The notes beneath the pieces were generated by a model, which was given only the letters and a program-made list of their open reading frames with translations, was not told the origin of the DNA and searched no databases. The position numbers and the translations under genes are program-made. A DNA stretch of 64,000 nucleotides from Chlamydomonas reinhardtii. Lineage: Eukaryota > Chlorophyta > Chlorophyceae > Chlamydomonadales > Chlamydomonadaceae. Numbering within the stretch: position 1 is the stretch's first letter; every line of letters starts with the position of its first letter. This document shows, one piece after another, positions 27,496 to 39,483 of this stretch. The stretch spans positions 2,490,952 to 2,554,951 of the forward strand of contig NC_057015.1 in NCBI RefSeq assembly GCF_000002595.2, given 5' to 3'.

Positions 27496-27639
27496 TACAC
27501 ACACACACGCATACACACACACACACACACACACACGCATACACACACACACACGCATACACACACACGCATATACACACACACACACACAGCTGCTTCG
27601 TGGGGCGGGCTTCGTTTTGTTGTTTTTTTCCAACACACG

Positions 27640-27725
<86 letters not shown>

Positions 27726-30700
27726 CCTGCTCCGTCACATACCAGCGGCCACCCGGACTTGCCTGACCAGGGGCAGCGCTGCCCGCAGCTGCTCCACCTC
27801 CTCCCCTCGTAGCGCCGCCACCGCCTGCCGCTCCACCTCGAGCACCGCCGCCAGGTCGCCCGCCTGCAAGACGCCAGGGGGTAGGGCGTTATACGCCCAA
27901 GCCCAAGCCCAACAAATAGGTCCCATCAGCAACAGAAAGCCCACGCCAGCACGGAAACGAGACGAGCACGCCGGGGGCGGGGGGCAGCCGTTCAAGTACG
28001 ACGGAGCGGTAACATCGTAAGAAGGGCCACAACAACGACACGCGCATCTTGGGTCCCACCCCACGGCCCCACCCGCAGCTGCTGCACATCCTATTCCTGC
28101 AAGCAGCCACCAACACCTTCATCCACACCAACACCAGCACATCGCCGTGCAGTCACACACGCACCATGCCCTCAAACGCCAGGTAGCGCTGCCACAGCAT
28201 GACGCTGCGTGCGTTGACCTCGTCCGCCAGCACTCGCGCCAGCAGCGCGCGCGCGTTGTCCAGATCACCCAGCCCTGCGCGCGCCACAATGCGTGCCGTA
28301 CCAGGCTCACGTGATGAAGGCAACATCAGTGGGAACCACAGCAAAGAGCAGGCGACGCCTGGCTTTGCGGCCATGGCGCGTCCATTCCTACCACAGCGCC
28401 AAGCCACCCCTATCCTCTTCTCGGAACCGCGGGGATTAATCTGAACATGTTTTATGACCGCGTGGTCTTACAGATACAGGCCGGCCCACACTCGTTCGCC
28501 GCCCCCGCTTCCGCTCCCGCCCACCTGTGAGCATGTCGAGGTATGCGAGCACGAACTGCGGCTCCCGGAACAGCCGCGGGTCCTCCAGCCCCTTTTCGAA
28601 GATGTTGCGCGCCGCGCCCGCGTCCCGCCCCCGCCGCCACTCCAGCATTGCAGCGTCCGCGTACAGCCGCCAGCAGCTGTACTCGCCCGCCGCCAGGCCC
28701 TGCTGCCACTTGCGCGCGCGCAGGAACATCTGCGGGACAGCAGAGCAACAACAGCACGTTCGTCCATCGGCCAGTCGCACGGCACAGCTTTGCAGCAGAT
28801 TCCGGTCCCGATTCCGTCCAATCCTGCCGCGACAACCCCTTCTGCTCCGCGGCGCACACACTCGCCTTGCGGCTGTGGTACTCGTTCTCCACTCGCCGCA
28901 GCAGCAGCATGTACTGGCTCCACACCAGCTCGCCCTGCTCCGGCGTCATGGGCAGCAGCGGCCCCGCCTCCGCCGCCGGCAGCGTGCCGCGCGTCACGGC
29001 CTGCTGCTGCTCCAAGTTCTGGGCCAGGCCCTCAAAAATCGCCACCGCCTGACGGGGTGCGGGTGGCGGGGGATAAATGTACGGTGCATGCGAGTAATGT
29101 ACGTGTTTGTTTATCTTACGCGCTGGTCACTGTGTCACGGTGTGTATAGGCAAAGCCCCTGCTGCCCTGCCCCCTGCCCTGCTGCACCCTGCTGCACCCT
29201 GCTGCGCCCTGCTGTGCTGCACCCCGCTCCTGTGTGCCGTGCCGCGCACCTGCTGTGGGTTGCCGGTGCGCTCGTGCAAGTCCGCCGCCAGCAGGCGCAG
29301 CTGCAGGCACTGCGGCAGCGCCACCTGCGCCTTGGACAGCGTGGCGGCGGCGGCGTCCGCCCGCCCGCAGCTGGCGTGCCAGTCCGCATAGTCCAGCCAG
29401 ACCTGGTTGGCGGAGAGGAAGGAGAGGAAGGCACCAGGGAGGTGGAGGTGGAGGTGGAGGAGCGCACCGTTAGGACATGTAATGGTAGGCCGGACTAGGG
29501 CCTGGTAAGGATGCCTTCTGGTCCCTGACGGCGCGGAACAGCGGGTCAGGCCACCCAACCTGCCGCTTGGCCTCCCTGGTTCCATGGCTCCCCCAACCCC
29601 ACCCCACCCGCCCCATCACACACAAGTGGCAGATGCGCACTGACCTCGGGGAAGTGCAGGAAGCAGATGAGGGCCTGGTCGAAAGCCAGGCTCACGCGCT
29701 GCTGCAGCGTGGCCGCGTCCAGACCCTGCAGGCACCACGCGAGAGGTGGCGGCCGTCCGTGCAAGATGGACAGGCTAGTTTAGGAGTCAGCGGCGTCCAG
29801 GCATGACTAGTTAGACGCAGGGCTGGGAGGACGGCGACGCTAGGGTGGTGGTGTTCGATGCGGTGCGGTGCGAAGTCTTGGATGGCGGGCCTATGGCCGG
29901 CACGCCCACACGAGCCGCTGGCGCCTTGCGCCCTCACAGCGGGCACCGCGTCGCCTCGGCGCCGCGCCCAAGACGCCCACGGCTTAGCGCCCTACCTGCG
30001 GGTTGCTGCGCTCGTAGGTGAGGTAGTCGCGCCACAGCGCCGCCTGCGTGTCCTGCAGCAGCCCGCCCTTGCCCAGCGGCAGCGGCCACAGCGCCAGGCT
30101 CAGGTGCTGCAGGGGGTGGAGGTTGCGGGTGTGGGTGTGGGTGTGCAGGAGTCAGCACGGTGGGTAGGTAGGTAGGTACGGGGAGCAGGTGAAGGGATAG
30201 GGCCGGGGACCGGGCGCGTAAGCCGTCGTTGGTTATGCGCCGCCAGCCCCTTCACCCGCGTCCTCTTACTGCAAATCGCGTTCACAGACCCCCGCAGCCG
30301 TACTTTGCCTTGCCTGTGTGCGCTTCCGCCGCTCCCTGTACACCGCCTTGGCTGCCTGGTACTTGGGCATCCACTCGTCCAGCACCTGCACGTGCAGGCA
30401 GCAGGCGGCGCACAGCCAGTCAGCGCGGCCACAGTGCCCTCCTGCTGCACCCACACAGTCACCAGCAACTCCCCCTGTCCAGCGACTCCTCCAGGTACCG
30501 CGCACATGCGAACCTCTTCCCTCCATGTCCAAATGGCCGGCACCCCGCCCCGCCCCGCCCCGCACCTTCTTGGCGAACTGCTTGTTGGGCCCCTCGTTTT
30601 CAAAACGCTGGTAGTCGCGCCACAGGCCGTCCAGGTGGCTGTGCGGCACACACACCGCCGCCTGGTACACCTTGCGCACCGCCGCCAGCCGCGCCTGGTC

Positions 30701-32596
30701 CTCCTGGCCCGCCATGGCCTACGCGGAGGAAAGACAGGAGCAAGCACGCAACCGACAACACGTGACCTAACGCCAGGACAATGCAATATTAACATGTCCG
30801 GTGTCCGGTAGTCCTGGCAGGCCGTCAACACCGCCACCACCACCACCGCCAGGTCACCACGCCACAAAAGCAGCACCGCGCGACTTGCCTGCGGGAAGAG
30901 CGCCGCGAACTCGGGGGTGCCCGGCTTGGCGCCCTGCAGGTGCGTGATGCAGTCCTGCCAGAAGGGGCCGCTGTTGATGTCCTGCCCCGTCACCTCCAGA
31001 GTGAAGTTGAGCGCGTTGCGCACCTCCACCGCGCCCTCAGGGCCCTTGCCTGCCGCACGGAGCAAACACACACGCGACAAACACAGTGTTTGAAGCCGTG
31101 CTTTCGGGACACGCACATGGGGCTGCATGCACCACGTCACGAGCCGACGCCACGATCGGCCCCCGCAGCCCCACGCTGCGCCATCCATGCGAAGTGCTGC
31201 AGCGCCCCAACTTGGATCTGGTCCCGACTGCTGCACCCCTGCCCTGCGGCTTAACGCCTCATGTTCCTCTTCAGGATGATAAAGGCAAGCCCCCCTCGTC
31301 CCGCATGGTGTAGAGTTTGACAGTTGTGCACCACTGCGCCCCCTCTCCGTTGTCGTCTGCCTAGTTGTGCCCGGCGCCCCCCATCCCCACACATCTATAC
31401 ATCCATACAAAGCGTCCCCCCCCGTAGCGCGCCCTCACTCTTGTTGGAGCGGCGGATGAACTTGATGTACAGCGCCCACAGCTCCAGCGAGGGCACCTGC
31501 ATGAGGCAGCGCTGGAAGATGGCCTTTAGGCCGGACATGTTGCCGCCGCCTAGCTCCAGCTCCGCGTACTTGCACCACACGTCCGCCTGCGGCAGTGCCG
31601 GGCAGGTGGGACGAGGGCAGGCGGCGACGGTGATGGTGGTGGTGGTGATGGTAATGAAAGGGAACTCATGGAGATGAACAGGTATTGGTGACGAGGCCAT
31701 GCGCCCGCAGGTGACGACAGCGCCCCCAGGCGCGACGCCGCCTCGTCTCCCGCGCCCAGTCGTGCGTTGCCTGTCACACCAGATACGCTCGCAACCCCGC
31801 CTACAACGCTCCAAGCCTAAAACCCCCGCGTAACAACGCCTCGACGCACAGCGCGCGCCAGCGCGCGCCTCTTCGCGTACCCCCCGCCGCCTCCCGCCCA
31901 GTGCGCTTCACTGCCCCGCCCCTCCGCCCTTGCATCCTCGCGCTGTGTGCCTCATTGCGCCAACGCACCTTGGTGGGAAAGGCGGAAACTACCTCCTCAT
32001 AGATGGCCCGGGACTCCTCCGTCAGGGGCATGCTTTTGAGCTCGTCCCACGCTTGGTCCCAAGCCGCCACATCGTACTTGTCCTCCGCATTCTTGGCCTT
32101 AAGGTTCCGGACCTGTCCCGTTCAGAGTTGTTAGCGGCATCAGGTACCATACTTTGCGGCTCGTCACGTTGTGCAGGCATGCCGTGAGCGGGCAGAATCC
32201 CGAGCCAGGCAGCTGCGCCTCAGGCAATGCAAGGCACCCAGCCCGCCAAGCGCAGCGTGCTTTCAGCTCCAAAACGCTGTGGGTCTACTGACGTCCTGTG
32301 CTGATAACTGCATCCCAGTGCTGCAGCACCCCCTCCTGCCATGTAATGGCGTACATCCAGCTAACGTCGGGCAACCACTGCACGGGACCACACCGAAAGT
32401 GGCTGCAGCTCCGACGGTACCGCAGCGCCCACGCGGGCACGCCGCCCAGTTCAGGTGTGCCATCCCCGCCTTGCCCCCTTCACTTTCACTGCATCACCTT
32501 GGCCTCACATACCTTCCCTAGTAGCTGCACTGGCGTAATTCTGTCTCCTCGATTCCCGCGCCGGTCGCGATCCATCCTGTCTCTGTCCCGGTCCAT
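24416..32596 (-). CDS. CSTF77: Cleavage stimulation factor 77 kDa subunit (CstF77/RNA14)
   Basis: HAT-repeat scaffold of the mRNA cleavage/polyadenylation complex. Exons from the start: 32513-32596, 31969-32112, 31439-31586, 30889-31049, 30566-30718, 30314-30385, 29996-30106, 29645-29725, 29250-29402, 28866-29048, 28525-28729, 28165-28274, 27763-27863, 25497-25746, 25251-25334, 24998-25062, 24734-24864, 24416-24504; 774 residues, near family length. HAT repeats include [19 protein letters not shown] and WLDYADWHA. The C-terminal part carries the monkeytail-like region ([20 protein letters not shown]) and a Tyr/Gly/Pro tail ending RRRMDG. Three introns need GC donors (after 30889, 30314 and 27763), and a fourth probably does (after 28866). 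Intron 13 (25747-27762) holds a retroelement relic. The start follows an Arg/Asp-rich [13 protein letters not shown] leader. Confidence 0.92.
25870..26886 (+). mobile_element. Retroelement ORF1/gag-like relic in CstF77 intron 13, antisense
   Basis: An open frame of about 330 codons, opposite to the host gene and wholly inside its largest intron. It encodes a helical, charged segment ([20 protein letters not shown]), an Ala/Pro-rich linker, then a C-terminal part with [18 protein letters not shown] and [10 protein letters not shown]. That pattern resembles ORF1 proteins of plant and algal LINEs, and no reverse transcriptase follows. It is therefore probably a truncated LINE or a non-autonomous relative. 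CA repeats lie at both sides and a 45-bp tandem repeat downstream. Family assignment is by eye and uncertain; a domesticated intronic gene is the alternative. Confidence 0.5.
25874..25914 (+). repeat. (CA)n microsatellite at the 5' edge of the retroelement-like ORF
   Basis: About 41 bp of CA with a single G interruption. Confidence 0.95.
27186..27322 (+). repeat. Minisatellite, three copies of a 45-46 bp unit
   Basis: Units start at 27186, 27231 and 27277. Each has the core GGAGGTGCGGCTC or a close variant, then GGGCCAAA or TGGCCAAA, then ACGTCT or a close variant. Copies differ by several bases, so the array is not recent. Confidence 0.88.
27458..27591 (+). repeat. (CA)n microsatellite with GCATA interruptions
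   Basis: CA run with several ACGCATACAC interruptions, in CstF77 intron 13. Confidence 0.95.
27633..27722 (+). repeat. (CA)n microsatellite next to CstF77 exon 13
   Basis: About 90 bp of CA ending 40 bp from exon 13, separated from the first CA run by a 41-bp unique segment. Confidence 0.95.
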
Positions 32597-33435
32597 GACT
32601 AGCTCGTCTTACAGATTACAAAGCAATATGTGTAAGCAGACTGGAGCCTAACTCATTTTGGCGCATGCGGATGCCGCCTTCTTAAGGGGGCTGCAAACTG
32701 CGCCTTTGCGCCACAGTACAAACTGAGATAGTGCACATGTAATTATGCCTAACGATCTAGCTCTCAAGATTTAGAAAATGCGTGAGCGCCCGGGATGAGG
32801 ACGCCGGATGCAAAGTTTCCTCTTCACCTCGTGACTTTCTCTGAATTGCTCGCAGCCTTGACATGCTACACCTTTACATTGTGATTGGAATTGCACCGAA
32901 TAGCTTGACCTGTTATAAGGCCCTTCCGGGAACTACCTCGGCACGCGCTTTACTACGTGTTTATTGCACCGAATGGCTGGGCCCACATAATAGCTAGCAG
33001 CATGAGAACACTAGAGCGTGCTGGGCATTGCTGAACACAGTCGGTGAGTGGAGAAATTCGAGAGCCGGGCAGCCGCGGGTCAAGCAGGGGCCATGCCGCG
33101 CTTGTAGCAATGTTCTATCGTGCTAGTAAGGTTTGCAGCCACGCTCGACGTCAGGCGCGCTCCAGTTGGAGTGGATGCACCGGGGACCATGTTGGTCGCG
33201 TTTTGGCTATTCGCGACTGGGTATTCAAGCGTGCGTAGGGGAAACTATATGGTCTTCACCGAGTACCGGTTTCTGGAACTGCAGGTCACCCGTCACCAGG
33301 CACGAGCGCAGCTGGGGGGCCGCGTTCAGCAGCGTGCCACGCACGGGAACTCGCGCCCGGCGTCCCACACGGAGGCAGCAGAGCAGCGGTTAGCAGAACC
33401 CCTCCGATCACTGGCGTAGGAGCTAAGCAGCCAGG
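32597..33435. promoter_or_regulatory. Shared upstream region of CstF77 (-) and ODA6 (+)
   Basis: 839 bp between divergent starts, with no supported coding frame. No clear TATA box was seen for either gene. Both promoters must lie here; their split point is unknown. Confidence 0.6.
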
Positions 33436-35541
33436 ATGGAGATCTACCATCAATATATTAAGCTGCGCAAGCAGTTTGGCCGCTTTCCAAAGTTTGGGGA
33501 TGAGGGCAGCGAGATGCTTGCGGACATCCGCCCCAACGAGGACCACGGCAAGGAGTACATCCCGCGCAACCCCGTCACGACGGTGACGCAGTGCGTGCCG
33601 GAGATGTCGGAGCATGAGGCGAACACCAACGCGGTGATCCTGGTCAACAAGGCGATGAGCCACGTAGAGGGCGGGTGGCCCAAGGATGTTGACTACACGG
33701 AAGCGGAGCACACGATCCGGTACCGCAAGAAGGTGGAGAAGGATGAGGACTACATCCGTACAGTTGTCCAGCTGGGCTCGTCAGTGGAGGACCTGATCAA
33801 GCAGAACAACGCGGTGGACATCTACCAGGAGTACTTCACGAACGTGACGATGGACCACACGTCGGAGGCACCGCACGTGAAGACGGTGACGGTGTTCAAA
33901 GACCCTAACAACATCAAGCGCAGCGCCTCCTACGTCAACTGGCACCCAGACGGCTCCGTGCCCAAGGTGGTGGTGGCGTACTCGATCCTGCAGTTCCAGC
34001 AGCAGCCGGCCGGCATGCCGCTCAGCTCGTACATATGGGACGTGAACAACCCCAACACGCCCGAGTACGAGATGGTGCCCACCAGCCAGATCTGCTGCGC
34101 CAAGTTCAACCTCAAGGTGGGGAAGCGGCTGCGGGAGGGGTGAGGGAGTCGGGGAGGGGAGGGGATTGCGGGCTAAGGGACGCGGGGCAAGGATAAGGGG
34201 GAAGGGATGCGGGGGCAGGGCAGGGGTGCTGGGGCAACAGTGCGGGAATGGGTGGCTTGGCAACGGCCGCGTGTGGTGTTACCCGGTGGGCGTCCTCAAG
34301 CATCTAGCGCAGCCGAAGGTGCTTCCTGGCAGCTGGGAGTAGGCAATATCATCCCCGTGCGCAAGAATCTGCCTCCTCGCCGTTCGCCGCACGCATCCGC
34401 TTCCTCACCGTTCGCAGCTCTTTGCGGCTCCAGCTCTCACCTCCCTGACTCCCGTCCCTTCCCTCCCTCCCTCCCTCCCTCTCCGTTCCTTCCTCCCCTG
34501 CTTCCCTCCTCTCCGCAGGACAACAACCTTGTTGGCGCGGGCCAGTACAACGGCCAGCTGGCCTACTTCGACGTGCGCAAGGGCAACGGCCCCGTGGAGG
34601 CCACGCCCATCGACATCAGCCACCGCGACCCCATCTACGACTTTGCCTGGCTGCAGTCCAAGACCGGGACCGAGTGCATGACCGTATCCACGGACGGCAA
34701 CGTGCTGTGGTGGGACCTGCGCAAGATGAATGAGTGCGTGGAGAACATGCCGCTCAAGGAGAAGAACTCGGAGACCACGGTGGGCGGCGTGTGCCTTGAG
34801 TACGACACCAACGCCGGCCCAACCAACTTCATGGTGGGCACGGAGCAAGGCCAGATCTTCTCCTGCAACCGCAAGGCCAAGAACCCGGTCGACCGCGTCA
34901 AGTACGTGCTCAGTGGCCACCACGGCCCCATCTACGGCCTGCGGCGCAACCCCTTCAACTCCAAGTACTTCCTGTCCATCGGCGACTGGACGGCGCGCGT
35001 GTGGGTGGAGGACACGGCGGTCAAGACGCCCATCCTCACCACCAAGTACCACCCCACCTACCTCACCGGCGGCACCTGGTCGCCCTCGCGCCCGGGCGTG
35101 TTCTTCACCATCAAGATGGACGGCGCCATGGACGTGTGGGACCTGTACTACAAGCACAACGAGCCTACGCTCACGGTGCAGGTGTCGGACCTGGCGCTCA
35201 CGGCCTTCGCGGTGCAGGAGAGCGGCGGCACGGTGGCGGTGGGCACCAGCGACGGCTGTACCTCGGTGCTGCAGCTCAGCACGGGCCTGTCCGAGGCCTC
35301 GCCAGCGGAGAAGGCCAACATCAACGCCATGTTCGAGCGCGAGACCACGCGCGAGAAGAACCTGGAGAAGGCCATCAAGGAGGCCAAGGTGAAGGCGCGC
35401 AAGGAGCAGGCGCGGCGCGACGAGGTGAAGGACAACGTGACGGAGGAGCAGCTCAAGGCGCTGGAGGACGAGTTCTTTAAGACCACCGACCCGGCGGTGG
35501 GCGGTGGCTATGGCGCAGGGGAAGGCGCGGCGGCGGAGTAA
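33436..35541 (+). CDS. ODA6: Outer-arm dynein intermediate chain IC69/IC2 (ODA6)
   Basis: WD-repeat intermediate chain at the base of the flagellar outer dynein arm, needed for arm assembly and docking. Two exons, 33436-34116 and 34519-35541, give 567 residues, the length I recall for Chlamydomonas IC69. It starts MEIYHQYIKLRKQFGRFPKF. WD-type units end in YIWDVNN, YFDVRKG, LWWDLRKM, VWVEDT and VWDLYY. The C terminus is a charged coiled coil (REKNLEKAIKEAKVKARKEQ) and a Gly/Ala tail. The single intron falls inside the WD domain. Codon use is strongly biased toward C/G endings, as in highly expressed algal genes. The identification rests on remembered sequence and is strong. Confidence 0.97.
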
Positions 35542-36103
35542 GGTGGCGGACCAAGGCGGCGGGCGGGGGAGTAGGGGAAGTGGTGTGGAGGGAGGAAGGT
35601 GCCGGCGTTGTGGTGCAGGCGGGCGGGTTGAGGTGTGGCGGACTGGGCTCGCATGGCCTGCGGCTGCGGTGGGCGGCGTGCGTTGGTGGCGGGTGTGCTG
35701 TGCGGCAAGCATGCGTCAGTCGTTTCTCTCGTGCCGTGTACATGTCTGTGCCACCGCAGTGCGTTTGTCATGGGAGTGCGGAGAAACGAACTCACGACAT
35801 GACACTTTGTGCGGCGGTGCTCGAGTGGCCTTACATTAGGACTGACATTCCTTGTCACCGAATCGTGACTGGACGGTGAACTACTTGACTGTTAGGCATG
35901 GCGTGTCTAGACCAAAAAGTATGCTGACGCTGCAAGGCATTTCATGTAGCTAGGCCTAAGTGGGACTGGAAAGCGGTGGGGGTAAGGTGCCGCTATTGAA
36001 GACGACATGGGGTTGTGGTATGATTGGCGGCCGCCAGTCACGCTGAATGAATACACGATGCAGCCAAAGAGGTATCGGTGTGAACACTCGGAGGAGGCGG
36101 TGC

Positions 36104-36108
36104 TGTAA
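36104..36108 (+). terminator. TGTAA poly(A) signal, ODA6
   Basis: First plus-strand TGTAA after the ODA6 stop, 563 bases downstream. It lies just before the opposing TIM50 signal. Confidence 0.6.
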
Positions 36109-36221
36109 GTTTGCTACACTCGAGCAAATGTGTCAGCGTGTGCATTTCTTTGTGTTTCTGTGTAGTCGTGCTTCTGACAGCACATGATAGCATTACATGA
36201 AGGCCACAAGACGCCACACTT

Positions 36222-36226
36222 TTACA
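36222..36226 (-). terminator. TGTAA poly(A) signal, TIM50
   Basis: Minus-strand TGTAA about 450 bases after the TIM50 stop; a second lies at 36193-36197. TIM50 and ODA6 converge with ends about 100 bp apart. Confidence 0.5.
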
Positions 36227-36672
36227 GTAGCTTGAGCATGGTCATGAAGAGCACACACAACCGTCCGGCTGCGCACAAGCACATTCATCAATCATGGATG
36301 CAAGCGGGCGCCATCGCCCCCACCAACGCGGCCCTCGTCCGGCTGCCACCGGTCCAGCCAGCAGCCCCGACGGCCCGATTCCCAAACTCAACCCCAGCAC
36401 GCAATGCCGTAACGGTCATGGACTTCCACCACAAATCCACAGCCTGTCACGTGGCCCTGCAGCCTTGCATTCCATGCCGCCGTTTGCAAACACAACCCTC
36501 ACCCCATTCCCGGCACGCCATCTGCGGAATCAGCTGCACCCTACGGGACTTTACCAACCTGCCTTACCACTGTCCCATCGCACACCCATTCCCGGCACGC
36601 CCTGTACCGTGCATGCCCTGCCCTCTTGCACCAACCCACCGCCTCCGCCGCCGCATCGCCCTCACGCCGCCA

Positions 36673-38309
36673 CTACCGCGGCGCCAGGAAGCCACTGGGC
36701 CGCCGCTGGCCCTGCCGCTGGTGCGCCGCCGCCTCCTGCAGCCGCGCGCGGAAGGCGGCCGGGATGTCCTCAACGCCGTCGTATGACTTGACCACGTCAC
36801 GCACGTCCTTTACACGCCGCATGGCCAGGAACTGCAGGAAGGGTATCAAGTCGATGAGGCCGGTGTCGCCGGGCTGGCCCTTCCACGGCTTGAGCTTCAG
36901 CGTGTTCTCAGGCTGCAGCGCCCAGGCCTGAGGGTATGGGCACACAGCGACGGGGCGAACGGCAGCATTTGGTTGTGTCAGGGATAAGAGCGGCCACCGC
37001 ACCCGCAGCGTGGGACGTAGGTACTTGCCCGTAGCATCCACATCCCTCCTGAATCAACAGCTCTCCCCTCCCACTTCCCGCATCGCATCTCTCTCGCCCC
37101 GTCCTTTCCCGCCCCTCCCTTTCGCCTCCCCTCCGCGTTCCCGCCCCCAGCAACGTTTGGCCGCACCTCGGGCTTGGCTGAGATCATGAGAACGTGGTTG
37201 AGGTCGCGGTTGATCTTGGACAGGTCACGCACGTGCTTGCCGTCCAGGTACTGCGTGTCGGTGCGGTACAGCCGGTGCATCACAGCCACCCGCTGCGGGT
37301 CGAACTTGTTGAGGATGGGGTCGGCGTACGTGTACGGCTCATCCGTGTACACCACGATCTCAAAGTACTGCGCCATCTCCAGCAGGAACTCCTGCACGCC
37401 TGGGCGCTTGTAGATGCTCCAGCCGCGCTGCCGCGTCCACTCCTTCCACACTAGCACCTCATCCAGGTCCAGCACCAGCGTGATGGCGCCCTGGGCAGGA
37501 AGTGCACGGCGGACACGATACCGATAAGAGGAAGACACGAAGACGGCTTGGCGCGCAAGGCAACAGGGGTTTGATGTAGGGCTGGGGCGTGCACAGGTCG
37601 GCATCTCGGCTCGCCAGCACGACCGTCCCCAGTCGTCATTTCGCGCATCAAGAAAGCCCCGGGCACACACCGAAGCACGATCGCACCACAGCATCACAGC
37701 ACTAGGATGCGTCTTGCTCCCCGTCGCGTCCCCACGCACCTTCATGGCTGGGTGCTGGTCCGGCAGCAGCTTGTCGGTAGCGGGGTCAGTGAAGTCCTTG
37801 ATGCGGCTCTCCATGTCGTGCCGGAACACCAGGTAGCGCTGCATGCCGTCGCACCACAGCTTCCGCAGCGGGTTGGGCTTCTCTTCCGCCTTGAGCTCGG
37901 CGCGCGTCTGCTTCACGATCGACACCAGCTCCTTCGTGTCGTAGGCGTAGGTGTAGTAGGCGGCGGTGGCACCGAGGCCGGTAGCGCCGAGCAGCGCGCC
38001 GCGCCACAGCATGCGAATGGCGCCCCACACGCCGCCGCTGGGCGGCTCCACAGGCAGCTCGCCTGTGGCCTCCAGCTGGCTCTTGATGCGCTTGAGGCGA
38101 GCCTGCGCCACCTCATCCAGCACGCTGTGCGCGCCCTTGGTCTCCGAGGAGAAAAGCCGCGAGCGAAAGCCCGCCGCGGCGGCGCGCGGCGCGGAGGCGG
38201 AGGCCATGGAGGCGACTGAGGCCTCGGCAGCGGACGACGCTGCCGAGGCAGCGCTGCCGCCGGCAGCGCCCCCAAGGCGCCCCAGCAAGCCCGGAAGCCG
38301 TCGCAACAT
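36673..38309 (-). CDS. TIM50: Mitochondrial import inner membrane translocase subunit TIM50
   Basis: Presequence receptor of the TIM23 translocase, facing the intermembrane space. Exons 37740-38309, 37167-37490 and 36673-36927 give 382 residues. The chosen start opens an Arg/Leu/Ala-rich mitochondrial presequence (MLRRLPGLLGRLGG, then FRSRLFSS). An in-frame ATG at 38438 would add 43 residues. One membrane span lies at about residues 96-120 (ALLGATGLGATAAYYTYAY). The NIF/FCP1-like domain begins at residue 191 with LVLDLDEVLV. This is the degenerate phosphatase motif typical of TIM50, with Val where active phosphatases have Thr. The C-terminal exon continues the family (LIDLIPFLQFLA) and ends in a basic tail. 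Confidence 0.93.
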
Positions 38310-38983
38310 CCCGCCTGGCCCCTTCAAGCTAGCGATCAGGTCGCGCCCGCAAGGCCTCGAGACGAAAGAAGAACCTCTGTAAAAGCCTACTCCGGGTGAT
38401 TCCGCAATCGATGATGGAACCGGGGCGCTCCGGAGCAAACACTTCCAGGTTGCGATGCAACGATCAATGTATTTAGCTTGTTGCCAAGCGGTAACAGCGA
38501 GTACAACCGGTATTGGCGTGTCAATCGCCGACGCAGGTTTCTTACTCTTGAGGCCTGGGACAAAGGTATAAGTAAGAGTGTAAAGATGAAGTCCTGTCCT
38601 GGGTCACAATCAGTATCATGTGCGCTTGGTCTAAAAGAGCCCAAAGTCCCGCATGGGGCCCCCGCACCATGGCAGGTACAGCCCTTTCCCGTCATGCACG
38701 CACGCATCCGCACTCCTCTTCCTGCCTTTCAAAATGGGGCCCGGCATGACTCCGTCTTCAAAACAGTCGGCCATGGGCCCATGGCTTGACACTGAAATAA
38801 TGCGGCCACAGCGAGTCGAACTTGGTCTCACACCTCCCCTGGTGCGGGTCGGACTTGCAGCTTGACCTGTAGTACTCCCCCATGAAGCAAAACGCTATCT
38901 GGCCATGAGGGGCCTTCCCAGCTATGCATGCATTTGCATAAAATAGTTATCCGCAGGGTAACAACAGTGCGGCGTAAGTCATG
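38310..38983. other. Spacer between TIM50 and glycosyltransferase 3' end
   Basis: About 670 bp upstream of TIM50 and downstream of the next minus-strand gene. The in-frame extension of TIM50 to 38438 is possible. Nothing else was seen. Confidence 0.55.
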
Positions 38984-38988
38984 TTACA
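38984..38988 (-). terminator. TGTAA poly(A) signal, glycosyltransferase-like gene
   Basis: First minus-strand TGTAA after the stop at 39484, about 500 bases downstream. Confidence 0.5.
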
Positions 38989-39483
38989 GGGCGAACCTTT
39001 CCATTCGCTAGTGGTGGGCCCCAAAACCAGTCCGTGCCTCCTACCTTCCCAGTCCCACGTCAACAGCTCCAGATGATTCATGGTGCCCCCACTCCTGTAA
39101 GTGCCTCCGTCGCAATAGGTGTCCTCACATGACTCTAATCTAATAATGGCGATATTTGTCCTGCCGTGCGGTTGTCAATGAATGGCCTACTTGACAGACT
39201 AACCCTTGGGCCTCGTTGTGTGTACCTTCGTCACAGGCGCGTGGCGAACGTGAAGCTGTCGCGTTTCACAGCAAGCGCTCGAGTCCCATTGGCGCCATAC
39301 CGTATGTACCCCACACTGTATACTCTGAAACCCGGACCTTGTGATTTGGTCACGTAGAAGCACACACGCTGGCGCCTTGTGCCGTCAAGTGCCACTAGTG
39401 CCGAACCCCAGAGATCAAGAGCATGATGGCAGAAATACTACAGCTCAGGCAGAGGAGCCTGGACACGTCCCCGCTCCCCTCAT

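Noticed and set aside
27358-28020. Open frames encoding long Thr-His or Cys-Val repeats
   Set aside because: They are translations of the CA/GT microsatellites, as at 6.3, 11.2 and 52.8 kb.
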